From JAFNAG01 sp963824985 (GTDB lineage: Bacteria > Acidobacteriota > UBA6911): a DNA stretch of 64,000 bases. This document shows positions 9,828 to 18,661 of this stretch, piece by piece. The notes below the pieces were generated by a model. The model was given only the letters and a program-made list of their open reading frames with translations, was not told the DNA's origin and made no database searches. A program made the position numbers and the translations under genes. The stretch lies in assembly GCA_963824985.1 (NCBI GenBank), contig CAWGRQ010000021.1:7408-71407 (forward strand), in the 5' to 3' direction. Each line of letters starts with the position of its first letter. Position 1 is the first letter of the stretch.

Positions 9828-10339
9828 GGATGCCTGGGATTCGTCTCCCCAGCATCTCCCGGATGAGCAGAAGTTGCGGGCCGGCCGCCTTCGCCGCCGC
9901 GAGCGTCATCAGCCCGATATATTCGGAAATAACGAATCGCCGGACACCTCAGGACACGGAAGAATGCGGGCGAACGTAATTGTTTAGCCAAATCAAATGG
10001 ATGAAGAAGCAAAACGCAAAGACGCAAAGGCGCAGGGGCGCAAAGATCGACACTGAGCAACAGGCGTGGGCGCAGCGCTTCGCGCTGGCGCATCCTTGGG
10101 CGAGCCGCGGGAGAAAGCGCGGGCAGAGCGGCTACTCAGGAGGATTGCGCTTTCTCCCGCGGCTCGCCCAAGGATGCGGCCGAAGGCCGCCCATGCCCGC
10201 GAACCGAAAGGAATCTCTTTGCATCCTTGCGTCTTTGCGTCTTTGCGTTCTGCTGTTCAGCATCGGCTAAACAGATACGGGCGAACAGGGATCGATTTGG
10301 TGTGCAGAGCTTTTGCAGACCCAATAAAAACGATCCGTT
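9828..10339. other. Intergenic repeat-rich DNA
   Basis: No convincing gene. It contains a large inverted-repeat structure at about 10013-10250. The outer arms consist of AACGCAAAGACGCAAAGG-type sequence on the left and its complement (TTTGCGTCTTTGCG) on the right, enclosing the perfect inner palindrome given separately. 9830-9935 on the minus strand can be read as a short hydrophobic peptide, but it has no start and no recognisable family. Confidence 0.6.
10090..10177. repeat. Perfect 31-bp inverted repeat
   Basis: The left arm 10090-10120 and right arm 10147-10177 are exact reverse complements, beginning GCATCCTTGGGCGAGCC, with a 26-base loop. It would form a very stable hairpin. There is no T-tract, so it is not a canonical terminator. 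It sits inside longer imperfect arms made of AACGCAAAGACGCAAAG repeats. Confidence 0.9.
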
Positions 10340-10411
10340 ATGAGCGAATTCCGCCGCCGCCTACTCTTATTCATTCGTTTGCAAAAGACGGTCATGAATC
10401 GGTCGGGTCAG
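10340..10411 (+). repeat. Dispersed 72-bp repeat, copy 1 (overlaps end of methyltransferase gene)
   Basis: Similar over about 72 bp to the reverse complement of 12904-12975. Both begin ATGAGCGAA-TCCG-CGCC and continue through a TTATTC-TxCGxTTGCxAAAGAC core. A shorter match lies at 1218-1249. It contains the stop codon and last residues of the minus-strand ArsR-methyltransferase gene. Confidence 0.75.
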
Positions 10412-11380
10412 AGGGGATCGACCCGGGGGGCGGCCCGCCCGGCGCTTCTCCCCGGTCGCGAGCAGGGTTTCGAAGTGCGGCGCCTTGGACTCGCGGTGAA
10501 CCACCGCCGTGCTCACAGCGCCGAACCCGGCGCCACGCAGCAGCCGTTGCACCTCAAGTTCGGTAAATCCCGGCCAGAGATCGGCATACAGATCCTGGGC
10601 CTCCGCGAAGCTGTGCCGCACCAGATCAAGCACGATCAACCGCCCCCCCGGTTTCAGGATCCGGAAGGCTTCGGCGATCGCGGCTTCCGGGCGTTGCGCG
10701 TGATGAAGAGACTGGCTGAAGAAGGCGATATCCACGGTCCGGTCGGCTATCGGCAGGGCCTCCAGGTCACCCCTGTGGTACTGGAGGTTGCAGACCCCAT
10801 GCCGGCGCGCCAGGGCGGAACCGAACGCGACCATTTTCTCCGAGTTGTCGACGGCGATAACTTTTTTTGCCCGCCGGGCCAGCAATTGCGACACTGTCCC
10901 TTCCCCGGCACCCAGGTCGGCGATCACGAGCGGCGGCACGAGCAGCAACAGCATTTCGGCCAGTCCTTTCCATGACCGCCCCGGCACATACTGCCTCCCG
11001 AACTTGCCGGCCAGTTCATCAAAATAGGCCCGCACTTTGTCTCGCCGTTTCCGGCGTACGAGTTCGAGCGTCTCCGCGTCGGTCACGGCGCCGGGCATCT
11101 GGGCAGCCGCCTGCCGCAGGACGGTCATTAACGGCTCGAGGTGCGCGTCCCCACCCCCGTCCCGATCCCTGAGCCGGTAGAGGATGTTTTTTCCGGCGCG
11201 CCGATCCATGACCATACCCGCCTGCTTGAGCTGGGCCAGGTGCGTGGAGAGCGTGCTCTGACCCATGCCGAGAATCTCCTGCAGCTCAGCAACCGAGAGC
11301 TCCTCCTTCTCGAGCAACAAGACGATGCGGGTGCGGCTCGGGTCGGCAACCAGGCGCAGTGATTTCAGGATTGACGTCAT
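10367..11380 (-). CDS. ArsR-family regulator fused to a SAM-dependent methyltransferase domain (SahR-like)
   Basis: A 337-residue two-domain protein. Residues about 1-90 form an ArsR winged helix (LVADPSRTRIVLLLEKEELSV, LGMGQSTLSTHLAQLKQAG). Residues about 120-300 form a class I methyltransferase with VIADLGAGEGTVSQLL (SAM loop), VIAVDNSEKM, FFSQSLHHA and LKPGGRLIVLDL. The same architecture is known in SahR, an S-adenosylhomocysteine-responsive repressor of methyl-cycle genes. Divergent transcription from adenosylhomocysteinase, 64 bp away, supports that role by context. The last 11 or so residues (HDRLLQTNE and stop) come from a dispersed repeat, so the native C-terminus was probably replaced. 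Confidence 0.85.
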   Translation of the reverse strand: MTSILKSLRLVADPSRTRIVLLLEKEELSVAELQEILGMGQSTLSTHLAQLKQAGMVMDRRAGKNILYRLRDRDGGGDAHLEPLMTVLRQAAAQMPGAVTDAETLELVRRKRRDKVRAYFDELAGKFGRQYVPGRSWKGLAEMLLLLVPPLVIADLGAGEGTVSQLLARRAKKVIAVDNSEKMVAFGSALARRHGVCNLQYHRGDLEALPIADRTVDIAFFSQSLHHAQRPEAAIAEAFRILKPGGRLIVLDLVRHSFAEAQDLYADLWPGFTELEVQRLLRGAGFGAVSTAVVHRESKAPHFETLLATGEKRRAGRPPGRSPLTRPIHDRLLQTNE

Positions 11381-11444
11381 GACCGTCCTTCGGCTATCAT
11401 ATCATCACATCAAGATTTTACGATATATACGAAAGGAATGCAAT
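11381..11444. promoter_or_regulatory. Divergent promoter region between SahR-like gene and ahcY
   Basis: A 64-bp AT-rich intergenic stretch (ATATCATCACATCAAGATT and CGATATATACG) in an otherwise GC-rich neighbourhood must hold both start regions and probably the ArsR-type operator. GAAAGGA is the ribosome site for the gene at 11445. No perfect palindrome is visible. Confidence 0.5.
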
Positions 11445-12875
11445 ATGAAGAGCTCGCTTTTGCAGCACAGTGACGTCGGGTACAAGGTCGCGGATATGTC
11501 TTTGGCCGAGTGGGGCCGCAAGGAGATCGGCATCGCCGAGCATGAGATGCCCGGGTTAATGGCGATCCGCAACAAATACTCTGCGGAGAAGCCGCTGGCG
11601 GGGGTGCGGGTCACGGGAAGCCTGCACATGACTATTCAGACCGCGGTGCTGATCGAAACGCTCATCGATCTCGGCGCCGGCGTTCGCTGGGCAAGCTGCA
11701 ACATCTTCTCCACGCAGGACCATGCGGCGGCGGCGGTGGCGGCGGCCGGGGTACCGGTGTTTGCGTGGAAAGGCGAGACGCTCGAAGAGTACTGGTGGTG
11801 TACCTACCAGGCCCTCAGTCATGAGGGAGGCAAAGGCCCGCAATTGGTGGTGGACGACGGCGGCGACGCCACGCTCCTGATCCACAAAGGGTACGAGCTG
11901 GAGAATGGATCTGACTGGGTACAAACGCCCTCGGCCAACCACGAGGAGAGCGTGATCAAAGACCTGCTGAAGCAGGTGCATGCGGAGAATCCGCGCCGGT
12001 GGCACGACATCGCCGCGGAGTGGCGCGGGGTGACCGAAGAGACTACCACGGGCGTACACCGGCTGTACCGGATGCACCAGCAGGGGTCGCTCCTGGTCCC
12101 CGCCATCAATGTCAATGACTCTGTGACCAAGTCGAAATTCGACAACCTGTACGGCTGCCGGGAATCGCTGAGCGACGGCATCAAGCGCGCGACCGATGTG
12201 ATGGTCGCCGGCAAGGTGGCGGTCATCTGCGGCTATGGTGATGTCGGGAAGGGTTCGGCGCACTCGCTGCGCGGGTTCGGGGCGCGCGTCGTGGTCACCG
12301 AAATCGACCCGATCAACGCCCTGCAGGCGGCCATGGAGGGGTTAGAGGTGACCACCCTGGAAGACACCCTCGGCCGCGGCGACATCTATGTCACCTGTAC
12401 CGGAAACTGCGACATCATCACCCTGGAGCACATGCAGCGGATGAAGGACCAGGCGATTGTCTGCAATATCGGCCACTTCGACAACGAGATCCAGATGGAC
12501 CGGCTGAACAGTGCGCCGGGGGTTCTGAGGACCAACATCAAACCTCAGGTGGACCGGTACACTTTCCCGGACGGCCATTGTATCTATATGCTCGCCGAAG
12601 GCCGACTGGTAAATCTCGGGTGTGCGACGGGCCACCCCAGCTTCGTGATGAGCAACAGCTTCTCCAACCAGACGCTGGCCCAGATCGAACTGTGGAAAAA
12701 TCGCGGCTCCTACCAAATCGGAGTCTACACCCTTCCCAAGCGTCTGGATGAAGAGGTTGCACGATTGCATCTGGAGCGGATCGGGGTCAAGCTCACCGCG
12801 CTGTCGCAGAAGCAGGCAGAATACCTGGGCGTCCCAGTCGAAGGCCCCTACAAACCGGACCATTATCGATACTGA
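11445..12875 (+). CDS. ahcY: Adenosylhomocysteinase
   Basis: A 476-residue S-adenosylhomocysteine hydrolase that splits SAH into adenosine and homocysteine in the activated-methyl cycle, with tightly bound NAD. Visible motifs are GSLHMTIQTAVLIETL, SCNIFSTQDHAAAA, VDDGGDAT, and NDSVTKSKFDNLYGCRESL with the catalytic lysine. The Rossmann loop GYGDVGKGSA starts at G263, and the C-terminal KPDHYRY covers the NAD site. The start at 11445 has GAAAGGA 8 bp upstream; the upstream in-frame region lies in the divergent gene. It is probably regulated by the adjacent ArsR-methyltransferase protein. Confidence 0.96.
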   Translation: MKSSLLQHSDVGYKVADMSLAEWGRKEIGIAEHEMPGLMAIRNKYSAEKPLAGVRVTGSLHMTIQTAVLIETLIDLGAGVRWASCNIFSTQDHAAAAVAAAGVPVFAWKGETLEEYWWCTYQALSHEGGKGPQLVVDDGGDATLLIHKGYELENGSDWVQTPSANHEESVIKDLLKQVHAENPRRWHDIAAEWRGVTEETTTGVHRLYRMHQQGSLLVPAINVNDSVTKSKFDNLYGCRESLSDGIKRATDVMVAGKVAVICGYGDVGKGSAHSLRGFGARVVVTEIDPINALQAAMEGLEVTTLEDTLGRGDIYVTCTGNCDIITLEHMQRMKDQAIVCNIGHFDNEIQMDRLNSAPGVLRTNIKPQVDRYTFPDGHCIYMLAEGRLVNLGCATGHPSFVMSNSFSNQTLAQIELWKNRGSYQIGVYTLPKRLDEEVARLHLERIGVKLTALSQKQAEYLGVPVEGPYKPDHYRY

Positions 12876-13371
12876 GGAATCCGGGATTCATGCCGTTCGC
12901 GCGCTGGCCCGCATTATTCCTGAAAGTCTTTCGCAAGCGCACGAATAACAATACGTGGCGCCGGATTTCGCTCATAACAGGAAGTGAAGGGTGCAGGCAA
13001 CATTCCCCTAATGGCAGTGCCTTTAAAGATCAGGGTAATCCGTGAAATCAGTGGCCGCTTTTTGCCGCCCTTGACCCTATGCCTTTACGGTTACCAAAAG
13101 CCGATTGCGTTGGCGATACCGGCCGTCCACGGCATGGGGCATCGCTCCGCCGGAGCGTCACTCAAAGAAAGCCTCCCGGTTACTCATTGTTTGATAAGAA
13201 CTTGCCTGGAATCCGCTCGATGTGCAAGAAAGCCCTCAAGTACCCCGGGTAATTGCCGATATGATCCATGAGCAGCATCATTATTATTTGAGACGGGTCC
13301 GTAGCGGCCGTTGAGAATGACCTTGTGCAGTTTCCGAAATGATCCCCCCGGCATGAGTTCAGGAGAATACA
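12876..13371. other. Intergenic region with repeat copy
   Basis: About 500 bp without a supported gene. 12904-12975 (minus orientation) is the second copy of the 72-bp repeat found at 10340-10411. The remainder shows no family match. AGGAGA at 13361-13366 is the ribosome site for the first pilin gene. Confidence 0.6.
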
Positions 13372-13941
13372 TTGAGCAGCAGATCGCTTGACCGATGGCG
13401 CCAGGATGCCGGTTTCACCATGGTTGAGGTCAGCCTGGTAATGCTGATCATTTTCATCATCACCGGCTTCGCGCTTGTGAACATCAACGGGATCCTCCCG
13501 GGGATGCACGCGAATGAAGCCATGGCCCAGACTGTGGCGCAGTTGCGGAACGGCCGGGAGCTGGCGATGGCACAACGACGCAATGTGGAGGTCCAATTCC
13601 TGGATAGCAACCAGATCCAACTGGTGCGCTTCGACGAGCCGGCCGGAACCACGATTGTGAGCGTGGTCGAGTTGGGAAACCGGGTCGAATTCAATCTGTT
13701 CGACGGTGTCCCGGACTCGCCCGACGGGTTCGGCAATGGATCGGCGCTGGACTTCGGCGGGGCCGATTCCCTGATATTTCTGAGCGACGGCACGCTGGCT
13801 GATTCGCAAGGAAGTCCGGTCAGCGGGACGGTTTTTCTGGGCTTGCCTGATCATCCGGAAACCGCCCGCGCAGTCACGATTCTGGGCGCGACCGGCCGGG
13901 TGCGGGGTTATCGATGGACGGGGGAATCATGGATTCAGTGA
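13372..13941 (+). CDS. Type IV pilus minor pilin, FimT/GspH family
   Basis: A 189-residue prepilin. GFTMVEVSLVMLIIFIITGFALV is a class III signal: prepilin peptidase would cut after the Gly, and the mature protein begins with N-methyl-Phe and has Glu5. The C-terminal part has the GspH/FimT beta-rich pattern (AQTVAQLRNGRELAMAQRRN, then LIFLSDGTLADS). The TTG start at 13372 is chosen because AGGAGA lies 6 bp upstream. It is first in a FimT-PilV-PilW-PilX order, the usual arrangement of minor-pilin operons that prime pilus assembly at the inner membrane. Confidence 0.85.
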   Translation: MSSRSLDRWRQDAGFTMVEVSLVMLIIFIITGFALVNINGILPGMHANEAMAQTVAQLRNGRELAMAQRRNVEVQFLDSNQIQLVRFDEPAGTTIVSVVELGNRVEFNLFDGVPDSPDGFGNGSALDFGGADSLIFLSDGTLADSQGSPVSGTVFLGLPDHPETARAVTILGATGRVRGYRWTGESWIQ

Positions 13942-14486
13942 AGAGTACGCACATGCAGACCCGGGAAGAGTATCCGGCGGGGCAGCGCGGATTCACGATG
14001 ATCGAAACGATAATTGCTCTCATCATCCTGGGGGGCGGTCTGCTGGCGCTGGCAACGGCATTCGCACAAAGCATGGTCGTTGTGTCCACGGCCCATTACC
14101 ATCAGATCGCCAAGGAGAAAGCCTCCGAGGCGATCGAAAGCGTCTTCACATCCCGCGATACCCGGACTATCACCTGGGCGCAGATACGGAATGTGCAGTT
14201 TGGAGGCGTATTCCTGGACGGGGAGCAGCCTCTGCTCGCACAGGGTGACGACGGCCTGCTCAACACCGCCGACGACGACGCCCCCGAATACGAGATCCTG
14301 GCCGGCCCGGACGGAGAAATCGGCACCGGGGACGATATCATGAATTCGCTCGATAATTTCACCCGTGAGATCGAAATCCGGGATATCGCCGCAAACCTGC
14401 GCCGCATCCGAGTTATTGTCCGTTACCAGATAGGCCACTTGTCACGCCAGTATGAACTGGTCGCTTTCATCTCCTCCTTCGCCTAA
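13929..14486 (+). CDS. Type IV pilus minor pilin, PilV-like
   Basis: A prepilin of about 185 residues with GQRGFTMIETIIALIILGGG as cleavage site plus hydrophobic helix, including the conserved Glu5. The body contains an aspartate-rich stretch (GDDGLLNTADDDAPEYE and GPDGEIGTGDD) that looks like a pair of calcium-binding loops. The start at 13929 follows GGACGGGGG and overlaps the end of the FimT gene by 13 bp, implying translational coupling; 13914 is an alternative. Confidence 0.8.
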   Translation: MDSVKSTHMQTREEYPAGQRGFTMIETIIALIILGGGLLALATAFAQSMVVVSTAHYHQIAKEKASEAIESVFTSRDTRTITWAQIRNVQFGGVFLDGEQPLLAQGDDGLLNTADDDAPEYEILAGPDGEIGTGDDIMNSLDNFTREIEIRDIAANLRRIRVIVRYQIGHLSRQYELVAFISSFA

Positions 14487-14543
14487 CGGCAGGAACAGCC
14501 CGGTGGAATGCAGAATGGGAAATCACGCGCCTGGAGGCACGGA

Positions 14544-15551
14544 ATGAAAAGAGAACAGGGATTCAGCATGGTCGAGGTGCTGATTGCGGCGGCGATCTCG
14601 ATTGTCCTGTTGGCGGGGGCGATGGGTTCGTTCAACAGTGCCCTGGGGTTGAATGAAAAGGCCAACCTCATGACCGACCTCGAACAGAACCTGCGCGCAG
14701 GCATGAACCTGCTGGTGCGTGACTTCATCACCGCCGGCTGGGGCATTCCAACCGGAGGCATTCCCATCCCTTCCGGTGACGGCACAACGCCAGTCACACG
14801 GCCCGGGCCACCGGGAACGACCTACACGTTCAGCCCTGCGCTAACCATAGCCGCGGTCAACCCGGGCGCAGCGCTCGGTCCTGAGGGGATCGGCCGGGCC
14901 ACGGACCTCGTGAACATTCTGTACGCTGACAACCTGCTCCCCTTGAACGAGGCGCCGCTCACGTCGATCGCGAGCAACGGATCCAGCGCGGTTGTCAGCG
15001 CAGGCACACCCATCACCGGGATCACCAATCCCATTCGGCCGGGAGACCTGATCGCTTTCAGCAACGCCCTGGGAAACACGATGCAGTATGTCACCCGGGT
15101 GACCGACCAGACGATCTATTTTGAGGCAGGGGATCCCATGCACCTCAATCAGCCCTCCGCACCCCAGGGATCCATCATGCAGCTTCAGAGCGGAGGGACC
15201 TTCCCTCCCACGACTGCGACCCGGGTGTGGCTGGTAACCTTTTACCTTGACACCACTACGGATCCGGAAATGCCGCGGCTCATCCGCAGGATCAACGACC
15301 GGGATGGCGAAGTGGTCGCGCTGGTTCTGGAAGACCTGCAGTTGAGCTACGACCTCGTGGATGGTGTGACCAATCCGACCAACATTAAATCCCCCACGGA
15401 ACCGAATTCACCGAATCAGATCCGGAAGGCCAGTATTCTCCTTTCGGGACGGTCCAGTGCGCTGATTCGAAATACGCGGGAATATCTGCGGCGGAGCCTG
15501 ACGACACAGGTCAGCCTCCGCAGCCTGTCCTTTATTGATCGCTATCGCTGA
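14544..15551 (+). CDS. Type IV pilus minor pilin, PilW-like
   Basis: A 335-residue prepilin beginning MKREQGFSMVEVLIAAAISI, with the prepilin peptidase site and Glu5. LEQNLRAGMNLLVRDFITAGWG is the region typical of PilW-family proteins after the N-terminal helix. A long beta-rich C-terminus follows. The start at 14544 has GGAGGCACGGA upstream, better than the Met at 14508. Its place between PilV-like and PilX-like genes agrees with the assignment. Confidence 0.75.
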   Translation: MKREQGFSMVEVLIAAAISIVLLAGAMGSFNSALGLNEKANLMTDLEQNLRAGMNLLVRDFITAGWGIPTGGIPIPSGDGTTPVTRPGPPGTTYTFSPALTIAAVNPGAALGPEGIGRATDLVNILYADNLLPLNEAPLTSIASNGSSAVVSAGTPITGITNPIRPGDLIAFSNALGNTMQYVTRVTDQTIYFEAGDPMHLNQPSAPQGSIMQLQSGGTFPPTTATRVWLVTFYLDTTTDPEMPRLIRRINDRDGEVVALVLEDLQLSYDLVDGVTNPTNIKSPTEPNSPNQIRKASILLSGRSSALIRNTREYLRRSLTTQVSLRSLSFIDRYR

Positions 15552-15564
15552 TGGGGGAAGACGC

Positions 15565-17967
15565 ATGAACACTCGAAGCGAATCGGGCATCGCGCTGATC
15601 GGCGCACTGTTGATCCTGGTGCTGATGGCCGGCCTTATAACCGGTCTGATCATTTCCGTCAATTCAGATCAGAAGCTCATAGGAGTGGACCGGGACCAGA
15701 ATAAGGCGTTTTATGGCGCCCTGGCGGGCCTGGAACAGCTCACCGCCGACCTGGGCACCCTGTTCAACAGCAACTATTCCCCCACGGTAACGCAGATCAA
15801 TACACTGGCTACCCATCCGCCCTCGATCTCCGACATTTCCTATGTTTCTCCGGGCGGCGGGTCAGGCTATCAGATCGAGTTTCCGCTGGATGGTTCGGGG
15901 AAACCGAGAGCCGAAACGCGCACCATCCCGTCGGGGCCGTATGAGGGCCTCGTGGGCCTGTTGACCCCGTACACAATGACGTCGACAGCCCACACGATTA
16001 CCGGCGCCGAAGTCAGGATGCGCCGCACCCTCCAGACCGTCGCCGTACCCGTATTTCAATTCGGCGTCTTTTCCGAGACCGATCTGAGCTTTTTCGCCGG
16101 TCCGAATTTCAATTTCGGCGGCCGGGTGCATACCAACGGCAACCTGTACCTGGCCGAAGGCAGCGGCGCGGTTCTGACTCTCTCGAACCGGGTCACCGCC
16201 GTCGGGGAAGTGGTGCGCACCAACCTGATCAATGGCTGGCCGACAAGCAGCAATTACACCGGCCGGGTCGACGTTACCCGGGCGCCGGGCGCCTACCGGG
16301 CCCTTGCTGCTACCGAAGGCAGCCTGGTGGGCACGATCGGATCGGCGGAAAATGAACCGACCTGGACCAATCTGTCCATCGGCACTTATAACGGCAATAT
16401 CCGAAGCGGACGCACCGGAGCGCGCCGAATGGATCTGCCGCTGGTAAACCAGGGCGCGACCCCGGTCGATTTGATCCGACGCCCCCCGGCCAACGAAGAC
16501 ACTGCGAACGCCGATGTCTTCGGCCAACGGTTTTTTGCTCTGGCCAGTCTGAGGATCCTGCTTTCCGACAATGCGGCGGATATCACTTCCCTGCCGTCCG
16601 TCACCGCCACGGCGCCCGTCCAACTTCAGGGGTGGCGCCCGACGGCCGGCCAATCGCCACCTCTTCGGGCGTTTCCGCCCAGGGCTACCGCAGTCCGAAC
16701 GGCACCAACCTTATTGACGGATACATCAAGATCGAAATGCAGGACCAGTCGGCAGTCTGGCATGACGTCACCCAGGAAATTCTCGCCCTCGGCATTGCCG
16801 GCAGGGATCTGACGGGAAGTTGCACCAATCCCCCGGATTCAATTGTGCGCGTCGAGCGCCTGAAGGACTCTCCCTCCGGTTGCACCATGGTGCCCTCCAC
16901 ACAGTACTGGCCGAACGTCCTGTATGACACCCGGGAAGGCAACCTGCGCGACAACATCCCGACCACCCAGACCACCGTGTACCTCGGCGGTGTGATGCAC
17001 TACATCGAACTCGATGTGAACAACCTGGCACGGTGGTTCCGCGGCGCCATCGGAACCAGCGGCGGCAATGCCATTAACGTAACCGGCTATGTGGTCTATT
17101 TTTCCGACCGGCGCACCAATCATGATGCCGGCAACGCGGAAACGGGCGAGTATGGCTTTGAGGACTTCCTCAATTCGGGAAGTGTCAACGGCACTCCCGA
17201 CGGTGTCCAGGAAACCGCCGAGGACGTCAACGGGAACGGCACCCTCGAAACCTATGGCCAGAATCCGCATCTTCCCATTTGGTTCCCCGCTGGACAGCAC
17301 CGCCCGCCCCTGGACGGCCGTCGCCGGAAATATTGCGCGGGTCAACCAACCGGTCTTTTTCCGGCGCGCCTTGAAGCTGGTCAATGGCCAGAGCATCGAC
17401 CTGGGCACCGTGGATGGGATCCCCCTCGGCCTGACGGTCGCAGCGGAGAATCCCGTCTATGTGGAGGGAAATTACAATGCCCCCGGCACGTTTTCAGGTT
17501 CCCACGTAGCCTGCGCCATTATCGCGGATGCAGTTACCCTCCTGTCCAACTCCTGGAATGATCGGAGCTCGTTTACATCTCCCCACTCGGTAGCGGGCGG
17601 CAGCGCGCGCTCGGCGAGCACCACCTGGTACCGAACGGCGATTATTGCCGGCAAGGGAAAGCCCTTCCCTCAACCTGCTTCCACACCCCAGGATTTCGGA
17701 ACCGACGGCGGGGTTCACAATTTCATCCGCATGCTGGAAACCTGGTCCGGGGATACCTTGTATTATCGCGGATCCATCGTCAGTCTGTTCTATAACCGGC
17801 AGGCGGTGGGCCTGTACAAGTGCTGCACGAATGTCTATTCCCCCCCCACGCGCGGGTACAACTTCGATGCGGAGTTCCTGGAGCCCAGCCTGCTGCCGCC
17901 ACGGACGCCAATGTTCCGCGACGTCAACATCACCGGTTTCACGCGCCTGATCATGCCGAACCAATAA
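15565..17967 (+). pseudogene. PilX-like pilus assembly protein, two compensating frameshifts
   Basis: An approximately 800-residue PilX N-terminal-domain protein. SGIALIGALLILVLMAGLITGLIISV is the membrane anchor; it lacks the typical Phe-Thr-Leu-Ile-Glu signal, as PilX-like proteins often do. Frame 1 runs from 15565 to about 16640 (FGGRVHTNGNLYLAEGSG is characteristic of this family). The homology continues one frame over in SAQGYRSPNGTNLIDGY up to about 17280 and then returns to frame 1 (RPWTAVAGNIARVNQPVF) to the stop. Both breaks lie in GC-rich or repeated-base stretches and cancel out. It is last in the minor-pilin operon. A large exported domain could act at the pilus tip; no PilY1 gene is present. 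Confidence 0.7.
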
Positions 17968-18121
17968 GCGCCGGACGGCGGCGGCTTGCCCGTCAGCGCC
18001 GCTCGAACGCCAGGGGATACTCTGCATTGGGATCGAAGCCATACGACGCCAGCCGATCGCAGGTCAGCGGAACGGCGACCGCGTATTGTCAAACAATTCG
18101 GCCTAACCGCAAACGATTGTA

Positions 18122-18388
18122 ATGGAAATAATTTGCCACGGCTGCCAGAGGCGACGAATGCGGCGCCTGAAGGACGAGTGTCTGGAGCGCATCATCTTCT
18201 TTGGGGAGAAATCGCTGCCGGTGGCCACGGGTGATTTCCTGGACCATTTTCATGCGGAGCGCAACCATCAGGGAATCGGGAACCGCCTGATTGCGCCGGA
18301 GCGAGAGGTGGGCGGGACGACCGGTGAAATCGCGTGCCGGGAGCGACTGGGCGGCACGCTGCGATACTACTACCGAAAAGCAGCTTGA
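18122..18388 (+). pseudogene. C-terminal fragment of an integrase-core (DDE) transposase
   Basis: About 80 residues resembling the end of an rve-type transposase: RLKDECLERIIFFGE (with the last catalytic Glu in the KDEC context), HAERNHQGIGNRLIAPE and a final ERLGGTLRYYYRKAA. The N-terminal HTH and the first two catalytic Asp residues are missing upstream, so this is a relic of an insertion sequence. No clear terminal inverted repeats were found around it. Confidence 0.75.
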
Positions 18389-18661
18389 CCTGACTACGGT
18401 CCTTTAATTTGGGTTTGCGGGAGTCCAATTTGGGTACGCGCGCCTCGCCGTCAATATAAGCAGTGGTTCCCCGCCTGGCAACCCGCACGTGTGTCGCTTC
18501 TCCCTTCGACGTCATCCGAAATTGCTGCTCATTCCCGACTCCAACTTACTGAATCCTGTGCAGTTGAGGGCGTCCGAGTTCGTTTACCATACGGGATCGA
18601 GGTCTATTTGCGGATATTGTCTGGGCGCAAAATCGCGGATTAGTCGCCGGTCCTGGAAAGC
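18389..18661. other. Intergenic DNA, nothing recognised
   Basis: 273 bp between the transposase relic and the end of the large outer-membrane protein gene. No gene, hairpin with a T-tract or RNA is seen. Confidence 0.5.

Noticed and set aside
10010..10050. AACGCAAAGACGCAAAGG tandem-like repeats as a CRISPR array.
   Set aside because: Units are about 9 bp, without spacers or cas genes, and are mirrored in inverted orientation at 10210-10250; they are arms of a palindrome.
12984..13271. A 95-codon open frame between ahcY and the pilin operon.
   Set aside because: No ribosome site, no family resemblance, and composition like the neighbouring repeat DNA.
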